From an uncultured Ruminococcus sp. (lineage in GTDB: Bacteria > Bacillota > Clostridia > Oscillospirales > Ruminococcaceae), in assembly GCA_945876155.1 (NCBI GenBank), contig CAMCMW010000156.1, positions 1-5,107 of the forward strand: a DNA stretch of 5,107 nucleotides, written 5' to 3'. The position numbers were made by a program, and so were the translations under genes. A model generated the notes under the pieces. It was not told the origin of the DNA and made no database searches. It saw nothing but the letters and a program-made list of their open reading frames with translations. Positions 1 to 5,107 of this stretch are shown here, in pieces (within the stretch, counting starts at the first letter, position 1; every line of letters begins with the position of its first letter).

Positions 1-27
1 AGCCCCTATGGGGCGTTTATGGAAAAA

Positions 28-46
28 CCCCCGGCTTTGCCGGGGG
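28..46 (-). terminator. Intrinsic terminator downstream of pcrA
   Basis: A perfect 8-bp GC-rich stem (28-35 with 39-46, CCCCCGGC/GCCGGGGG) closes a 3-base loop. Read on the minus strand it is followed directly by five T residues (27-23), the classic rho-independent layout. It lies about 55 bases past the pcrA stop codon and is the best candidate for ending that transcript. On the plus strand the bases after the stem are mixed, so it should work mainly for minus-strand transcription. Confidence 0.8.
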
Positions 47-71
47 ATGTTTATTGTTATACCAAAGATTT

Positions 72-100
72 GGGACGCACTGTAAAAATGCGTCCCTTTT
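72..100 (+). terminator. Hairpin with plus-strand T-run, probable terminator of a convergent gene
   Basis: An 8-bp perfect stem (72-79 GGGACGCA with 89-96 TGCGTCCC) encloses a 9-base loop. On the plus strand it is followed by TTTTATTATAATTT, which overlaps the last codons of pcrA. On the minus strand no T-run follows, so it is unlikely to be the main pcrA terminator. I infer that a plus-strand gene to the left of the window reads toward pcrA and ends here. Alternatively it is only a stabilising 3' hairpin on the pcrA mRNA. Confidence 0.55.
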
Positions 101-101
101 A

Positions 102-2441
102 TTATAATTTCTGGATTTTAGCGAAGTTTGCCATGATTTTCTTTGTGCCGACCTTTTCAAAAGCAATTTCCAGCATGGCGTCATTTGCCATTTTCTTTAC
201 GCTTAAAATCGTACCCTCGCCGAAAATGTTGTGCTTTACCTTTTCGCCTACAGTGTAGTCAGCTCCGGAAGAAGTCTGGGATTTTGCTGCTTTGTTGTTT
301 GCAAGCTGCTGCTGGAGTGAGATTGAGTTGACCTTTGAAACTGGCGGCTTGTCGGAGTTGGCAATTACTGTATTGTCGTGCTTTTCGATGAGATTCTTGT
401 CGATTTCCTTGATAAATCTTGATGTGACATTTCGCTGGGTCGAACCGAAAAGCATTCTCTGTGCGGAACTGCTGAGATAGAGATGTTTCTTTGCACGGGT
501 AATTGCAACGTACGCAAGACGGCGCTCCTCCTGAATTTCTTCATCATTGCCGAAACAGCGTCCGCTCGGGAAAATGCCGTCCTCCATACCAACTGCGAAA
601 ACGTTGTTGAATTCAAGTCCCTTTGCGGAGTGAACAGTCATGAGGACAACAGCGTCGGTGTCGGAATCCATTTTGTCCAGGTCGGTGTAAAGGGAGATTT
701 CCTCAAGGAATTCGCTGAGAGACGGCTCTTCGCTCTCGTCAATATATGTTCTGATAGTAGATTTAAGTTCCTCAATATTCTCAATACGGCTTATGCCCTC
801 GTCACCAAGACTTTTCATGTAGTCGAGATAGCCGGTTTTTTCAAGCATAAGGTCGAAAAACTCGTCAAGAGGCAGTTCCTCTGAGGCTGTTTTCAGGTCC
901 TCAAACATTTTTGCTGCGGTTTTAAGCGCACCGGATTTTTTGGAAAGCATTGGATAGCTGCCGGCATTTTTCATAACTTCAACAGGGGAGAGCCCCAGAT
1001 CTGTTGTTATGTCCATGATGACCCCGAGAGTGCTGTCGCCGATTCCACGCTTTGGCTCGTTGATGATACGTCTGAATCTCAGCAGGTCATTTTCATTGTT
1101 TATCACCGCAAGATAGGAGGTAAGGTCTTTGATTTCCTTTCTGTCGTAGAATCTCATACCGCCGTAGACACGGTAGGGGATACCGCTTTTAACGAGTGCC
1201 TGTTCTATTATGTTGGACTGGGCGTTCATTCTGTAAAGCACCGCATTGTCGCTGTATTTTCCGCCGTCCTTGACCGATTCCAGCACCTTTGACGCCACAA
1301 ACGCAGCCTCGTCACGCTCGTCCTTTGCCTTGAACCAGTAAATCTTGTCCCCCTCACCGCTGTCAGTCCAGAGATTTTTGGACTTTCTCTCGGAGTTGTT
1401 TTTGATAACGGAGTTGGCGGCGTCAAGGATATTCTGGGTTGAACGGTAATTCTGTTCCAGTCTTATGACCTTGCTGCCGGCAAACTGCTGTTCAAAACTG
1501 AGGATATTTTCGATAGTAGCGCCTCTGAACTTGTAGATACTCTGGTCGTCGTCACCTACAACACAAAGGTTGTTGTGCTTTGCGGACAAAAGACTTACCA
1601 GTCTGAACTGTGCATGGTTTGTGTCCTGATACTCGTCAACCATGATGTACTTGTAGCGGTTCTGGTAGTATTCAAGAGCGTCGGGGTACTCAGCGAGAAT
1701 TTTGACTGTAAGAACGATAATATCATCAAAGTCAACCGCATTGGACGCAAAAAGACGTTTCTGATACTCTTTATATATCTTTGCAATGACTGTTTTGCGG
1801 TAGTCGTTTCCGGCATCTTTTTCGTACTCTTCGGGAGTCATAAGCTTGTCCTTTGCAAAGCCGATTTCTGAGAGGACAGACCTTGGCGGAAACTGCTTTT
1901 CTGAAATCCCTAAATCGCTCATACAGGATTTGACCACACGCTGGCTGTCGTCGGAATCGTAGATAGTAAAGCTGCGCTGATAGCCGAGACGTTCAATGTC
2001 ACGTCTTAAAATCCTCACGCAGGCTGAATGGAAAGTCGCAGCCTGTATGTCAGAGGCGTCCTCTCCCAGCATTGCTGAAAGTCTTTCTTTCAGTTCACCG
2101 GCAGCCTTGTTGGTGAATGTGATTGCAAGTATGTTCCAGGGCTTAATGGGTGAAACCGCAATTGCGTCTCTGAGGGTGTCCAGTCCTACCTCACCGCCGT
2201 TTAAATACTCTTCCAGTACACGGCAGTCCTCGTCACTGCCCTGATAAGCCGTGTCGTAGTAGGCATTTCCGAAGTTAATCATGTTGGCGATACGGTTTAC
2301 GATAACGGTTGTTTTACCGCTTCCTGCGCCGGCAAGGACAAGTACCGGTCCGCTGACAGAAAAAACCGCTTCCCTCTGGCGTTCGTTCATTCTTCCGAAG
2401 TATTTTTCAAGTGCTTTTTGTTTAAGTTCTGTGTAGGTCAT
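102..2441 (-). CDS. pcrA: ATP-dependent DNA helicase PcrA (UvrD/Rep family, superfamily 1A)
   Basis: This 779-residue 3'-5' DNA helicase belongs to the PcrA/UvrD family, which unwinds DNA in repair, in replication restart and during conflicts with transcription. All family motifs are visible in order: Q motif around Q22; motif I AGAGSGKTT with K43; Ia ITFTNKAAGELKERL at about 107-121; II VDEYQDT with D269-E270; III VVGDDDQSIYKFRGA at 294-308; IV LEQNYRST at about 328-335; V TVHSAKGLEF at about 602-611; VI EERRLAYVAITRAKKHLYL at about 638-656. A Gln/Ser/Lys-rich linker leads to a C-terminal PcrA/UvrD tudor-like domain (about 727-779), known in the family to bind RNA polymerase. Compared with Bacillus PcrA there are about 39 extra residues between motifs I and Ia (roughly 60-98). 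I chose the ATG at 2441 over a TTG four codons upstream: the ATG has a weak GAG-type site before it and the TTG has none. The gene looks intact, ends in TAA and stands alone with its own promoter. The general UvrD/Rep family is near certain; the pcrA name rests on length and the tudor tail. Confidence 0.96.
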   Translation of the reverse strand: MTYTELKQKALEKYFGRMNERQREAVFSVSGPVLVLAGAGSGKTTVIVNRIANMINFGNAYYDTAYQGSDEDCRVLEEYLNGGEVGLDTLRDAIAVSPIKPWNILAITFTNKAAGELKERLSAMLGEDASDIQAATFHSACVRILRRDIERLGYQRSFTIYDSDDSQRVVKSCMSDLGISEKQFPPRSVLSEIGFAKDKLMTPEEYEKDAGNDYRKTVIAKIYKEYQKRLFASNAVDFDDIIVLTVKILAEYPDALEYYQNRYKYIMVDEYQDTNHAQFRLVSLLSAKHNNLCVVGDDDQSIYKFRGATIENILSFEQQFAGSKVIRLEQNYRSTQNILDAANSVIKNNSERKSKNLWTDSGEGDKIYWFKAKDERDEAAFVASKVLESVKDGGKYSDNAVLYRMNAQSNIIEQALVKSGIPYRVYGGMRFYDRKEIKDLTSYLAVINNENDLLRFRRIINEPKRGIGDSTLGVIMDITTDLGLSPVEVMKNAGSYPMLSKKSGALKTAAKMFEDLKTASEELPLDEFFDLMLEKTGYLDYMKSLGDEGISRIENIEELKSTIRTYIDESEEPSLSEFLEEISLYTDLDKMDSDTDAVVLMTVHSAKGLEFNNVFAVGMEDGIFPSGRCFGNDEEIQEERRLAYVAITRAKKHLYLSSSAQRMLFGSTQRNVTSRFIKEIDKNLIEKHDNTVIANSDKPPVSKVNSISLQQQLANNKAAKSQTSSGADYTVGEKVKHNIFGEGTILSVKKMANDAMLEIAFEKVGTKKIMANFAKIQKL

Positions 2442-2486
2442 TATTATTCTCAAATCAAACGGGTTAAGAATTTAAATTGCATTTAT

Positions 2487-2515
2487 ATTATAGCATATTT
2501 TTTTAAGTATGAAAA
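2487..2515 (-). promoter_or_regulatory. Probable vegetative (sigma-A type) promoter of pcrA
   Basis: On the minus strand a perfect -10 TATAAT (2492-2487) is preceded by TGC, giving an extended -10 (TGnTATAAT). Seventeen bases upstream is TTTTCA (2515-2510), a 4-of-6 match to TTGACA. The start of transcription would fall near 2480, giving a leader of about 40 bases before the pcrA ATG. This fits constitutive housekeeping expression; I see no operator-like repeat around it. Confidence 0.7.
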
Positions 2516-2601
2516 GTACCTTGAAAAATAATATTTTTTATTCAATTCACAAAAACTTAACATTTCTTTAATACTTTATCTATTTCTTTTGGAAAATTTT
2601 G

Positions 2602-2610
2602 TGGTATAAT
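2602..2610 (+). promoter_or_regulatory. Extended -10 promoter facing right, with no gene behind it
   Basis: TGGTATAAT is a perfect extended -10 element (TGn plus TATAAT at 2605-2610) in an AT-rich stretch. No good -35 hexamer stands 16-18 bases upstream (the region is TTTCTTTT-like), which is tolerated with extended -10 promoters. Transcription would start near 2616 and run away from pcrA. It is divergent from the pcrA promoter, with the two -10 boxes about 112 bases apart. A chance TATAAT in AT-rich DNA is possible, but the TG extension and the terminator 55 bases downstream raise the odds. Confidence 0.55.
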
Positions 2611-2615
2611 ATTAA

Positions 2616-2690
2616 GCGTAGAGCAAAAGAAAAAAACAGAAAAAACAAAAGAACAAGGAAAGGGGCTGGAAGAGATTCCGGCTTTTTTCT
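2616..2690 (+). ncRNA. Candidate small RNA of about 75 nt, function unknown
   Basis: The stretch between the plus-strand extended -10 promoter and an intrinsic terminator would be transcribed as a short RNA. Its first two thirds are strongly A-rich and purine-rich with no evident fold. Next come an AGGAAAGGGG stretch, which resembles a ribosome-binding sequence, and the terminator stem. It contains no ATG and no plausible reading frame, and no plus-strand gene follows, so it is not an obvious leader or attenuator. I do not recognise the family. Alternatives are the decayed leader of a lost gene or a chance pairing of promoter and terminator. Confidence 0.35.
2665..2690 (+). terminator. Intrinsic terminator of the short plus-strand transcript
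   Basis: A 7-bp stem GCTGGAA/TTCCGGC (2665-2671 with 2676-2682, one T-G wobble) has a GAGA loop. It is followed on the plus strand by TTTTTTCTTTT (2683-2693). The T-run merges with the left tip of the long inverted repeat that begins at about 2690. No plus-strand gene lies in front of it, only the orphan promoter at 2602. Confidence 0.75.
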
Positions 2691-2937
2691 TTTGGTAAAT
2701 CATAATTTACGGCAGCTATTTGCGTAACCTATTGAGGGAAACCCTTTTGAAAAAGGGTTCTCCCTCAAACTCCCTTCCTAAAACTTTAACCTATTTTTTC
2801 TCATAGGGGCACAGCCCCTATGAGAAAAAATGAATCAAAAGTCTTTGGAAAGGGGTCTGGGGAAGAACCTTTCCTCAGAAAGGTTTGCCCCAGCAGGGTT
2901 GCGTATATACTTGCCGTAAATTCTGATTTACCCAAAA
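2690..2937. repeat. 248-bp long inverted repeat, MITE-like, non-coding
   Basis: Two arms (about 2690-2810 and 2814-2937) are reverse complements of each other along nearly their whole length, meeting at a 3-base centre, ACA (2811-2813). The outer 25-26 bases (2690-2714 and 2912-2937) match with one substitution and one single-base gap. Each tip also holds its own small palindrome, GTAAAT-4 bases-ATTTAC. The middle of each arm is more diverged but carries an equivalent hairpin: 2734-2766 (GAGGGA and ACCCTTTT pairing with AAAAGGGT and TCCCTC), and 2857-2893 (CTGGGG and AACCTTTC pairing with GAAAGGTT and CCCCAG). The arms converge on a perfect central stem. There is no transposase or plausible coding frame. 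The layout suggests a non-autonomous mobile element or a structured intergenic repeat. I see no clear target-site duplication, and copy number cannot be judged from one window. Confidence 0.75.
2793..2831. repeat. Perfect 18-bp central stem of the inverted repeat
   Basis: Bases 2793-2810 are the exact reverse complement of 2814-2831, around the 3-base loop ACA. The inner part is CTCATAGGGGC/GCCCCTATGAG. The outer part is T6 on the 5' side and A6 on the 3' side on both strands, the opposite order from an intrinsic terminator, so I do not call it one. It is the best-preserved part of the larger repeat along with the tips, which suggests that the centre and the ends are under constraint while the side arms drift. 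Confidence 0.85.
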
Positions 2938-2974
2938 ATAAGATCAACCTGAGAAGAAACAATCCTCTCAGGTT
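2933..2974 (-). terminator. Terminator downstream of spoIVA
   Basis: A perfect 9-bp stem AACCTGAGA/TCTCAGGTT (2946-2954 with 2966-2974) with an 11-base loop starts 12 bases beyond the spoIVA stop codon. Reading on the minus strand it is followed by GATCTTATTTTT, an interrupted T-run whose last part is the tip of the inverted repeat. On the plus strand TACTTTTTGG follows the stem, so weak action in both directions is possible. It marks the end of the sporulation operon and separates it from pcrA. Confidence 0.7.
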
Positions 2975-2986
2975 TACTTTTTGGTA

Positions 2987-4462
2987 TCACAAAATAAAAC
3001 AGATAAGTCCGCTGCACCCCTCGTTGATAACCCTTTGCAGTGTCTCCTGTAACTTCATTCTCGCCTCAACGGGCATTTTGTAAAGCTTGTTGTGAAGACC
3101 CTCGTTGACAAGTTCGTGGAGTGACTTTCCGAAAATATTTGACTCCCATATCTTCTTCGGATTTTCCTCAAAGCCGGAAAGCAGGTACATCACCAGTTCC
3201 TCGCTCTGCTTTTCAGTACCCACTATCGGACTTACCGTGGTATTTATCGCCGCTTTCATAAGATGTATGGACGGTGCAGAGGCTTTAAGCTTAACGCCGT
3301 ATTTTCCGCCCTGCTTGATTATTTCCGGTTCTTCCAGGGACAGCTCGTCAATGTCCGGCATGACTATACCGTAACCGGTAGCCTCAACCTCGTCAAGGGC
3401 AGGCTTGATTTTTTCGTACTCTTTTTTAATGCGGTTAAGCTCCATGAGTACCGGCAGCAGGTCGCTTTCGTTGACAATCTCAATACCGGTAGCCTCGCCT
3501 AAAATCTTGTAGAAAAGACTGCTGTCAAGGGTCACCTGAATGGTAACGCTGCCCTGACCCAGGTTCATATCCGCAATTCTCGATTCCGTAATGTACTGGC
3601 ATTTTCCCATAAGCTCCGCAGCGTTTTTCACCTCACGGACTATCCTTACATTTTCCGCAGCGGTTCTCACGGCAGAGAAAATCTCGTCTTTGAGCCAGTG
3701 ACCCTTTTCCAGACCGGTAATCCACTTTTCCATTCTGATGTTGATTTCCTTTATGGGGAACGCAAAGAGAATCTGCATAATAATGTCTTTGATGTCCTGT
3801 TCGTTGAGTTCAAGGCAGTTTACCGGAATGACCGTTGCCGAGTACTTTTCAGACAGCGCCTGACACATTGCCTTAGCCTTTTCGCTGGACGGGTCAACGC
3901 AGTTCATGATTACTACAAACGGCTTGTTTATTTCCTTTAATTCGTTTACCACACGCTCCTCAGCCTCGGCGTATTCCTCTCTTGGAATGTCAGAAATACT
4001 TCCGTCTGTCGTCACCACAAGACCGATAGTGGAGTGTTCCGAGATAACCTTTCGTGTGCCTATTTCCGCCGCCATGTTGAAGGGTATCTCCTCTTCAAAC
4101 CAGGGCGTCTGAACCATTCTGGGGGCAGCGTTTTCTATGTAGCCTATTGAACTTGGAACGATGTACCCCACACAGTCAATCATTCTGACATTGAACCTTG
4201 CACCGTCCTCCAGATTTACTTCAACAGCCTCTTCCGGAATGAATTTGGGTTCAGTGGTCATGATAGTCTTTCCGGCGGCAGACTGGGGCAGTTCGTCAAC
4301 TGCACGCTCTCTCTTGAAATCACTTTCAATGTTGGGTATTACCAGAGATTCCATAAACCTTTTTATAAAGGTGGACTTGCCTGTGCGGACAGGTCCGACA
4401 ACGCCGATATAAATGTCACCGTCGGTTCTGCTGGCAATATCGCTGTAAATATCGTTGGTCAT
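2987..4462 (-). CDS. spoIVA: Stage IV sporulation protein A, spore-coat morphogenetic ATPase SpoIVA
   Basis: SpoIVA polymerises on the mother-cell face of the outer forespore membrane, driven by ATP, and forms the base layer on which the spore coat is built. The 491-residue product is one residue shorter than my recollection of the B. subtilis protein (492). The N-terminal TRAFAC-type P-loop domain shows Walker A GPVRTGKST with K29, a block ELPQSAAGKTIMTTEPKF (57-74) containing the two threonines T69-T70 that match the ATP-sensing pair in B. subtilis, and Walker B-like MIDCVG with D96 and G99. The family's middle and C-terminal domains follow, with the conserved GTEKQSEELV and INEG stretches and a hydrophobic CFIL tail. 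The start is the ATG at 4462: AGGAGG sits 6 bases before it. A longer in-frame TTG at 4480 would place the ribosome site inside the coding region. The gene lies 20 bases after the sipL-like gene, implying one transcript. A sigma-E promoter is expected for this family but would lie within or above that gene and is not seen here. It ends in TGA, so TGA is a real stop in this genome. Confidence 0.97.
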   Translation of the reverse strand: MTNDIYSDIASRTDGDIYIGVVGPVRTGKSTFIKRFMESLVIPNIESDFKRERAVDELPQSAAGKTIMTTEPKFIPEEAVEVNLEDGARFNVRMIDCVGYIVPSSIGYIENAAPRMVQTPWFEEEIPFNMAAEIGTRKVISEHSTIGLVVTTDGSISDIPREEYAEAEERVVNELKEINKPFVVIMNCVDPSSEKAKAMCQALSEKYSATVIPVNCLELNEQDIKDIIMQILFAFPIKEINIRMEKWITGLEKGHWLKDEIFSAVRTAAENVRIVREVKNAAELMGKCQYITESRIADMNLGQGSVTIQVTLDSSLFYKILGEATGIEIVNESDLLPVLMELNRIKKEYEKIKPALDEVEATGYGIVMPDIDELSLEEPEIIKQGGKYGVKLKASAPSIHLMKAAINTTVSPIVGTEKQSEELVMYLLSGFEENPKKIWESNIFGKSLHELVNEGLHNKLYKMPVEARMKLQETLQRVINEGCSGLICFIL

Positions 4463-4468
4463 GTTTAT

Positions 4469-4474
4469 CCTCCT
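4469..4474 (-). promoter_or_regulatory. Ribosome binding site that fixes the spoIVA start
   Basis: On the minus strand AGGAGG stands 6 bases (ATAAAC) before the ATG at 4462, an ideal Shine-Dalgarno match and spacing. It lies wholly in the 20-base gap after the TAG of the upstream gene. It rules out the in-frame TTG at 4480, whose reading would translate the site itself as Arg-Arg. Confidence 0.9.
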
Positions 4475-4482
4475 ATACAATC

Positions 4483-5107
4483 CTACACAATCGGAATCAG
4501 CAGCATACCGCTGTCGGAAAGCAGCTGGGTTTCAAGGTCGTTTTCTTCCATTATTGCTCTGACAGAGGTGCTGTAGCGTTTGGCGATTTCCCATATATCC
4601 TCGCCCTCAACGCCGTAGTAAAGCTTGAGAGCGTAGTCGCCGTCACGTATCTTCTTCACTGAATCATCAAAGCTTACTTCGGTCACTGCCTCGCAGGAGG
4701 AGGAGAGACTTACATTTCCGCTGATTTTCAGTTCGGCTTTGAGAGAAATGCTGTCGGAGGAGGTGATAGTGTAGGTGCAGTCGGTAACGGTCACGTTTAT
4801 GTCGGGGGAGGCGGTTTCGGTTATTCCGTTTACCGGTATCCGCTGTTCAAACGCCTCTGCTTTCTCCATGACTGCCGGCATTGAGTTTTCACTTTTTACC
4901 AAAACGCAGTACTCCAGCATACCGCTGACCACAAGGCATTTCTCCTGGGTGTCGATAGCTGTATTTATATTTTTCGGGGTACACCACACGTCGTAAACAC
5001 ATTCAAATGCACCGCCCTCGTTTTCGATAGTCAGCTTTTCCTGTACGCTTTCTCATATCTCAACGGGCGCACGCTGTATTTTCAGCTTTGAGGACGCATA
5101 TTCACAG
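4483..5107 (-). CDS. sipL: SipL-like SPOCS (DUF3794)/LysM spore-coat protein, partial, with one in-frame TGA
   Basis: This is the C-terminal 207 codons of a minus-strand gene that begins outside the window. The part before the stop contains a SPOCS/DUF3794-type region: SGMLEYCVLVKSEN, a RIPVNG stretch, then alternating beta-strand-like sequence. The last 45 residues (4486-4620) form a LysM domain: GVEGEDIWEIAKRYSTSVRA, then an N-D-L turn and a GMLLIPIV end. SPOCS repeats plus a C-terminal LysM are the layout of C. difficile SipL, the functional counterpart of Bacillus SpoVID; SipL binds SpoIVA through its LysM. The spoIVA gene follows after 20 bases, which supports the same job here. The frame reads cleanly from 5106 with one TGA at 5053-5055, and the sequence on both sides looks like one protein (KIQRAPVEI, stop, ESVQEKLTIENEGG). 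Downstream of the TGA the first start-like codon is a GTG at 4989, without a ribosome site and inside a conserved-looking strand, so I do not regard it as a true start. The gene is either disrupted or carries a base-call error. Other SPOCS/LysM coat proteins are possible, so the symbol is by architecture and context. Confidence 0.8.
5053..5055 (-). other. In-frame TGA stop within the sipL-like gene
   Basis: On the minus strand the codon series is GTT GAG ATA TGA GAA AGC GTA CAG. The frame is otherwise open from the right edge to the TAG at 4483. Changing one base, for example TGA to TCA (Ser), restores a continuous protein. No frameshift is involved, since the same frame continues meaningfully on both sides. 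Confidence 0.9.

Noticed and set aside
483..884. Plus-strand open frame of 133 codons
   Set aside because: It lies entirely antisense to well-conserved pcrA coding sequence, has no ribosome site, and is explained as a shadow frame.
2442..2690. Riboswitch or tRNA in the pcrA upstream spacer
   Set aside because: The region is AT-rich with no conserved-looking stems other than the plus-strand terminator, and no tRNA-like cloverleaf or T-loop sequence is visible.
2793..2831. Central palindrome as a bidirectional terminator
   Set aside because: On both strands the T-run precedes the stem and the A-run follows it, the wrong order for intrinsic termination.
2690..2937. CRISPR array or IS element
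   Set aside because: There are only two copies of the repeated sequence, in inverted and not direct order, with no spacers, and no transposase reading frame fits in 248 bases.
2820..3083. Plus-strand open frame of 87 codons starting in the inverted repeat
   Set aside because: It begins in the central palindrome, has no ribosome site, runs through a hairpin and the spoIVA terminator, and ends antisense to the conserved spoIVA C-terminus. The translation resembles no family I know.
5053..5055. TGA read as an amino acid (genetic code change or selenocysteine)
   Set aside because: spoIVA, the next gene, uses TGA as its natural stop at 2987-2989, and the rest of the window reads normally with the standard code. 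I cannot see a convincing recoding structure, and a coat scaffold is not a likely selenoprotein.

Overview
The window looks like chromosome from an endospore-forming Clostridia, probably of the Ruminococcaceae/Oscillospiraceae kind. The reasons are spoIVA and a SipL-type SPOCS/LysM protein (a clostridial spore-coat pair), a PcrA-type helicase with a tudor tail, moderate-GC genes separated by very AT-rich spacers, and strong AGGAGG-type ribosome binding. The family placement is inference from protein style; no search was run.

All three recognisable genes are on the minus strand. In transcription order (right to left) they are: a sipL-like gene (5107 to 4483, cut by the right edge, with one in-frame TGA); spoIVA (4462 to 2987), 20 bases after it with a perfect AGGAGG; and, after a 545-base spacer, pcrA (2441 to 102). 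The sipL-like and spoIVA genes look like one sporulation operon whose products are known to bind each other in Clostridioides difficile to start coat assembly around the forespore. pcrA is a housekeeping UvrD-family DNA helicase with its own promoter and terminators, and has no evident functional link to the coat genes.

The spacer 2442-2986 is the most unusual part. From right to left it holds: the spoIVA terminator hairpin; a 248-base MITE-like long inverted repeat (2690-2937) with near-perfect ends, a perfect 18-bp central stem and a side hairpin in each arm; an orphan plus-strand promoter/terminator pair enclosing about 75 A-rich bases (candidate small RNA); and the minus-strand pcrA promoter. 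The repeat lies exactly between two terminators that point at each other.

The left edge (1-101) carries two hairpins with T-runs on opposite strands. This suggests that a plus-strand gene outside the window converges on pcrA. I see no CRISPR array, tRNA, rRNA, riboswitch or transposase gene.
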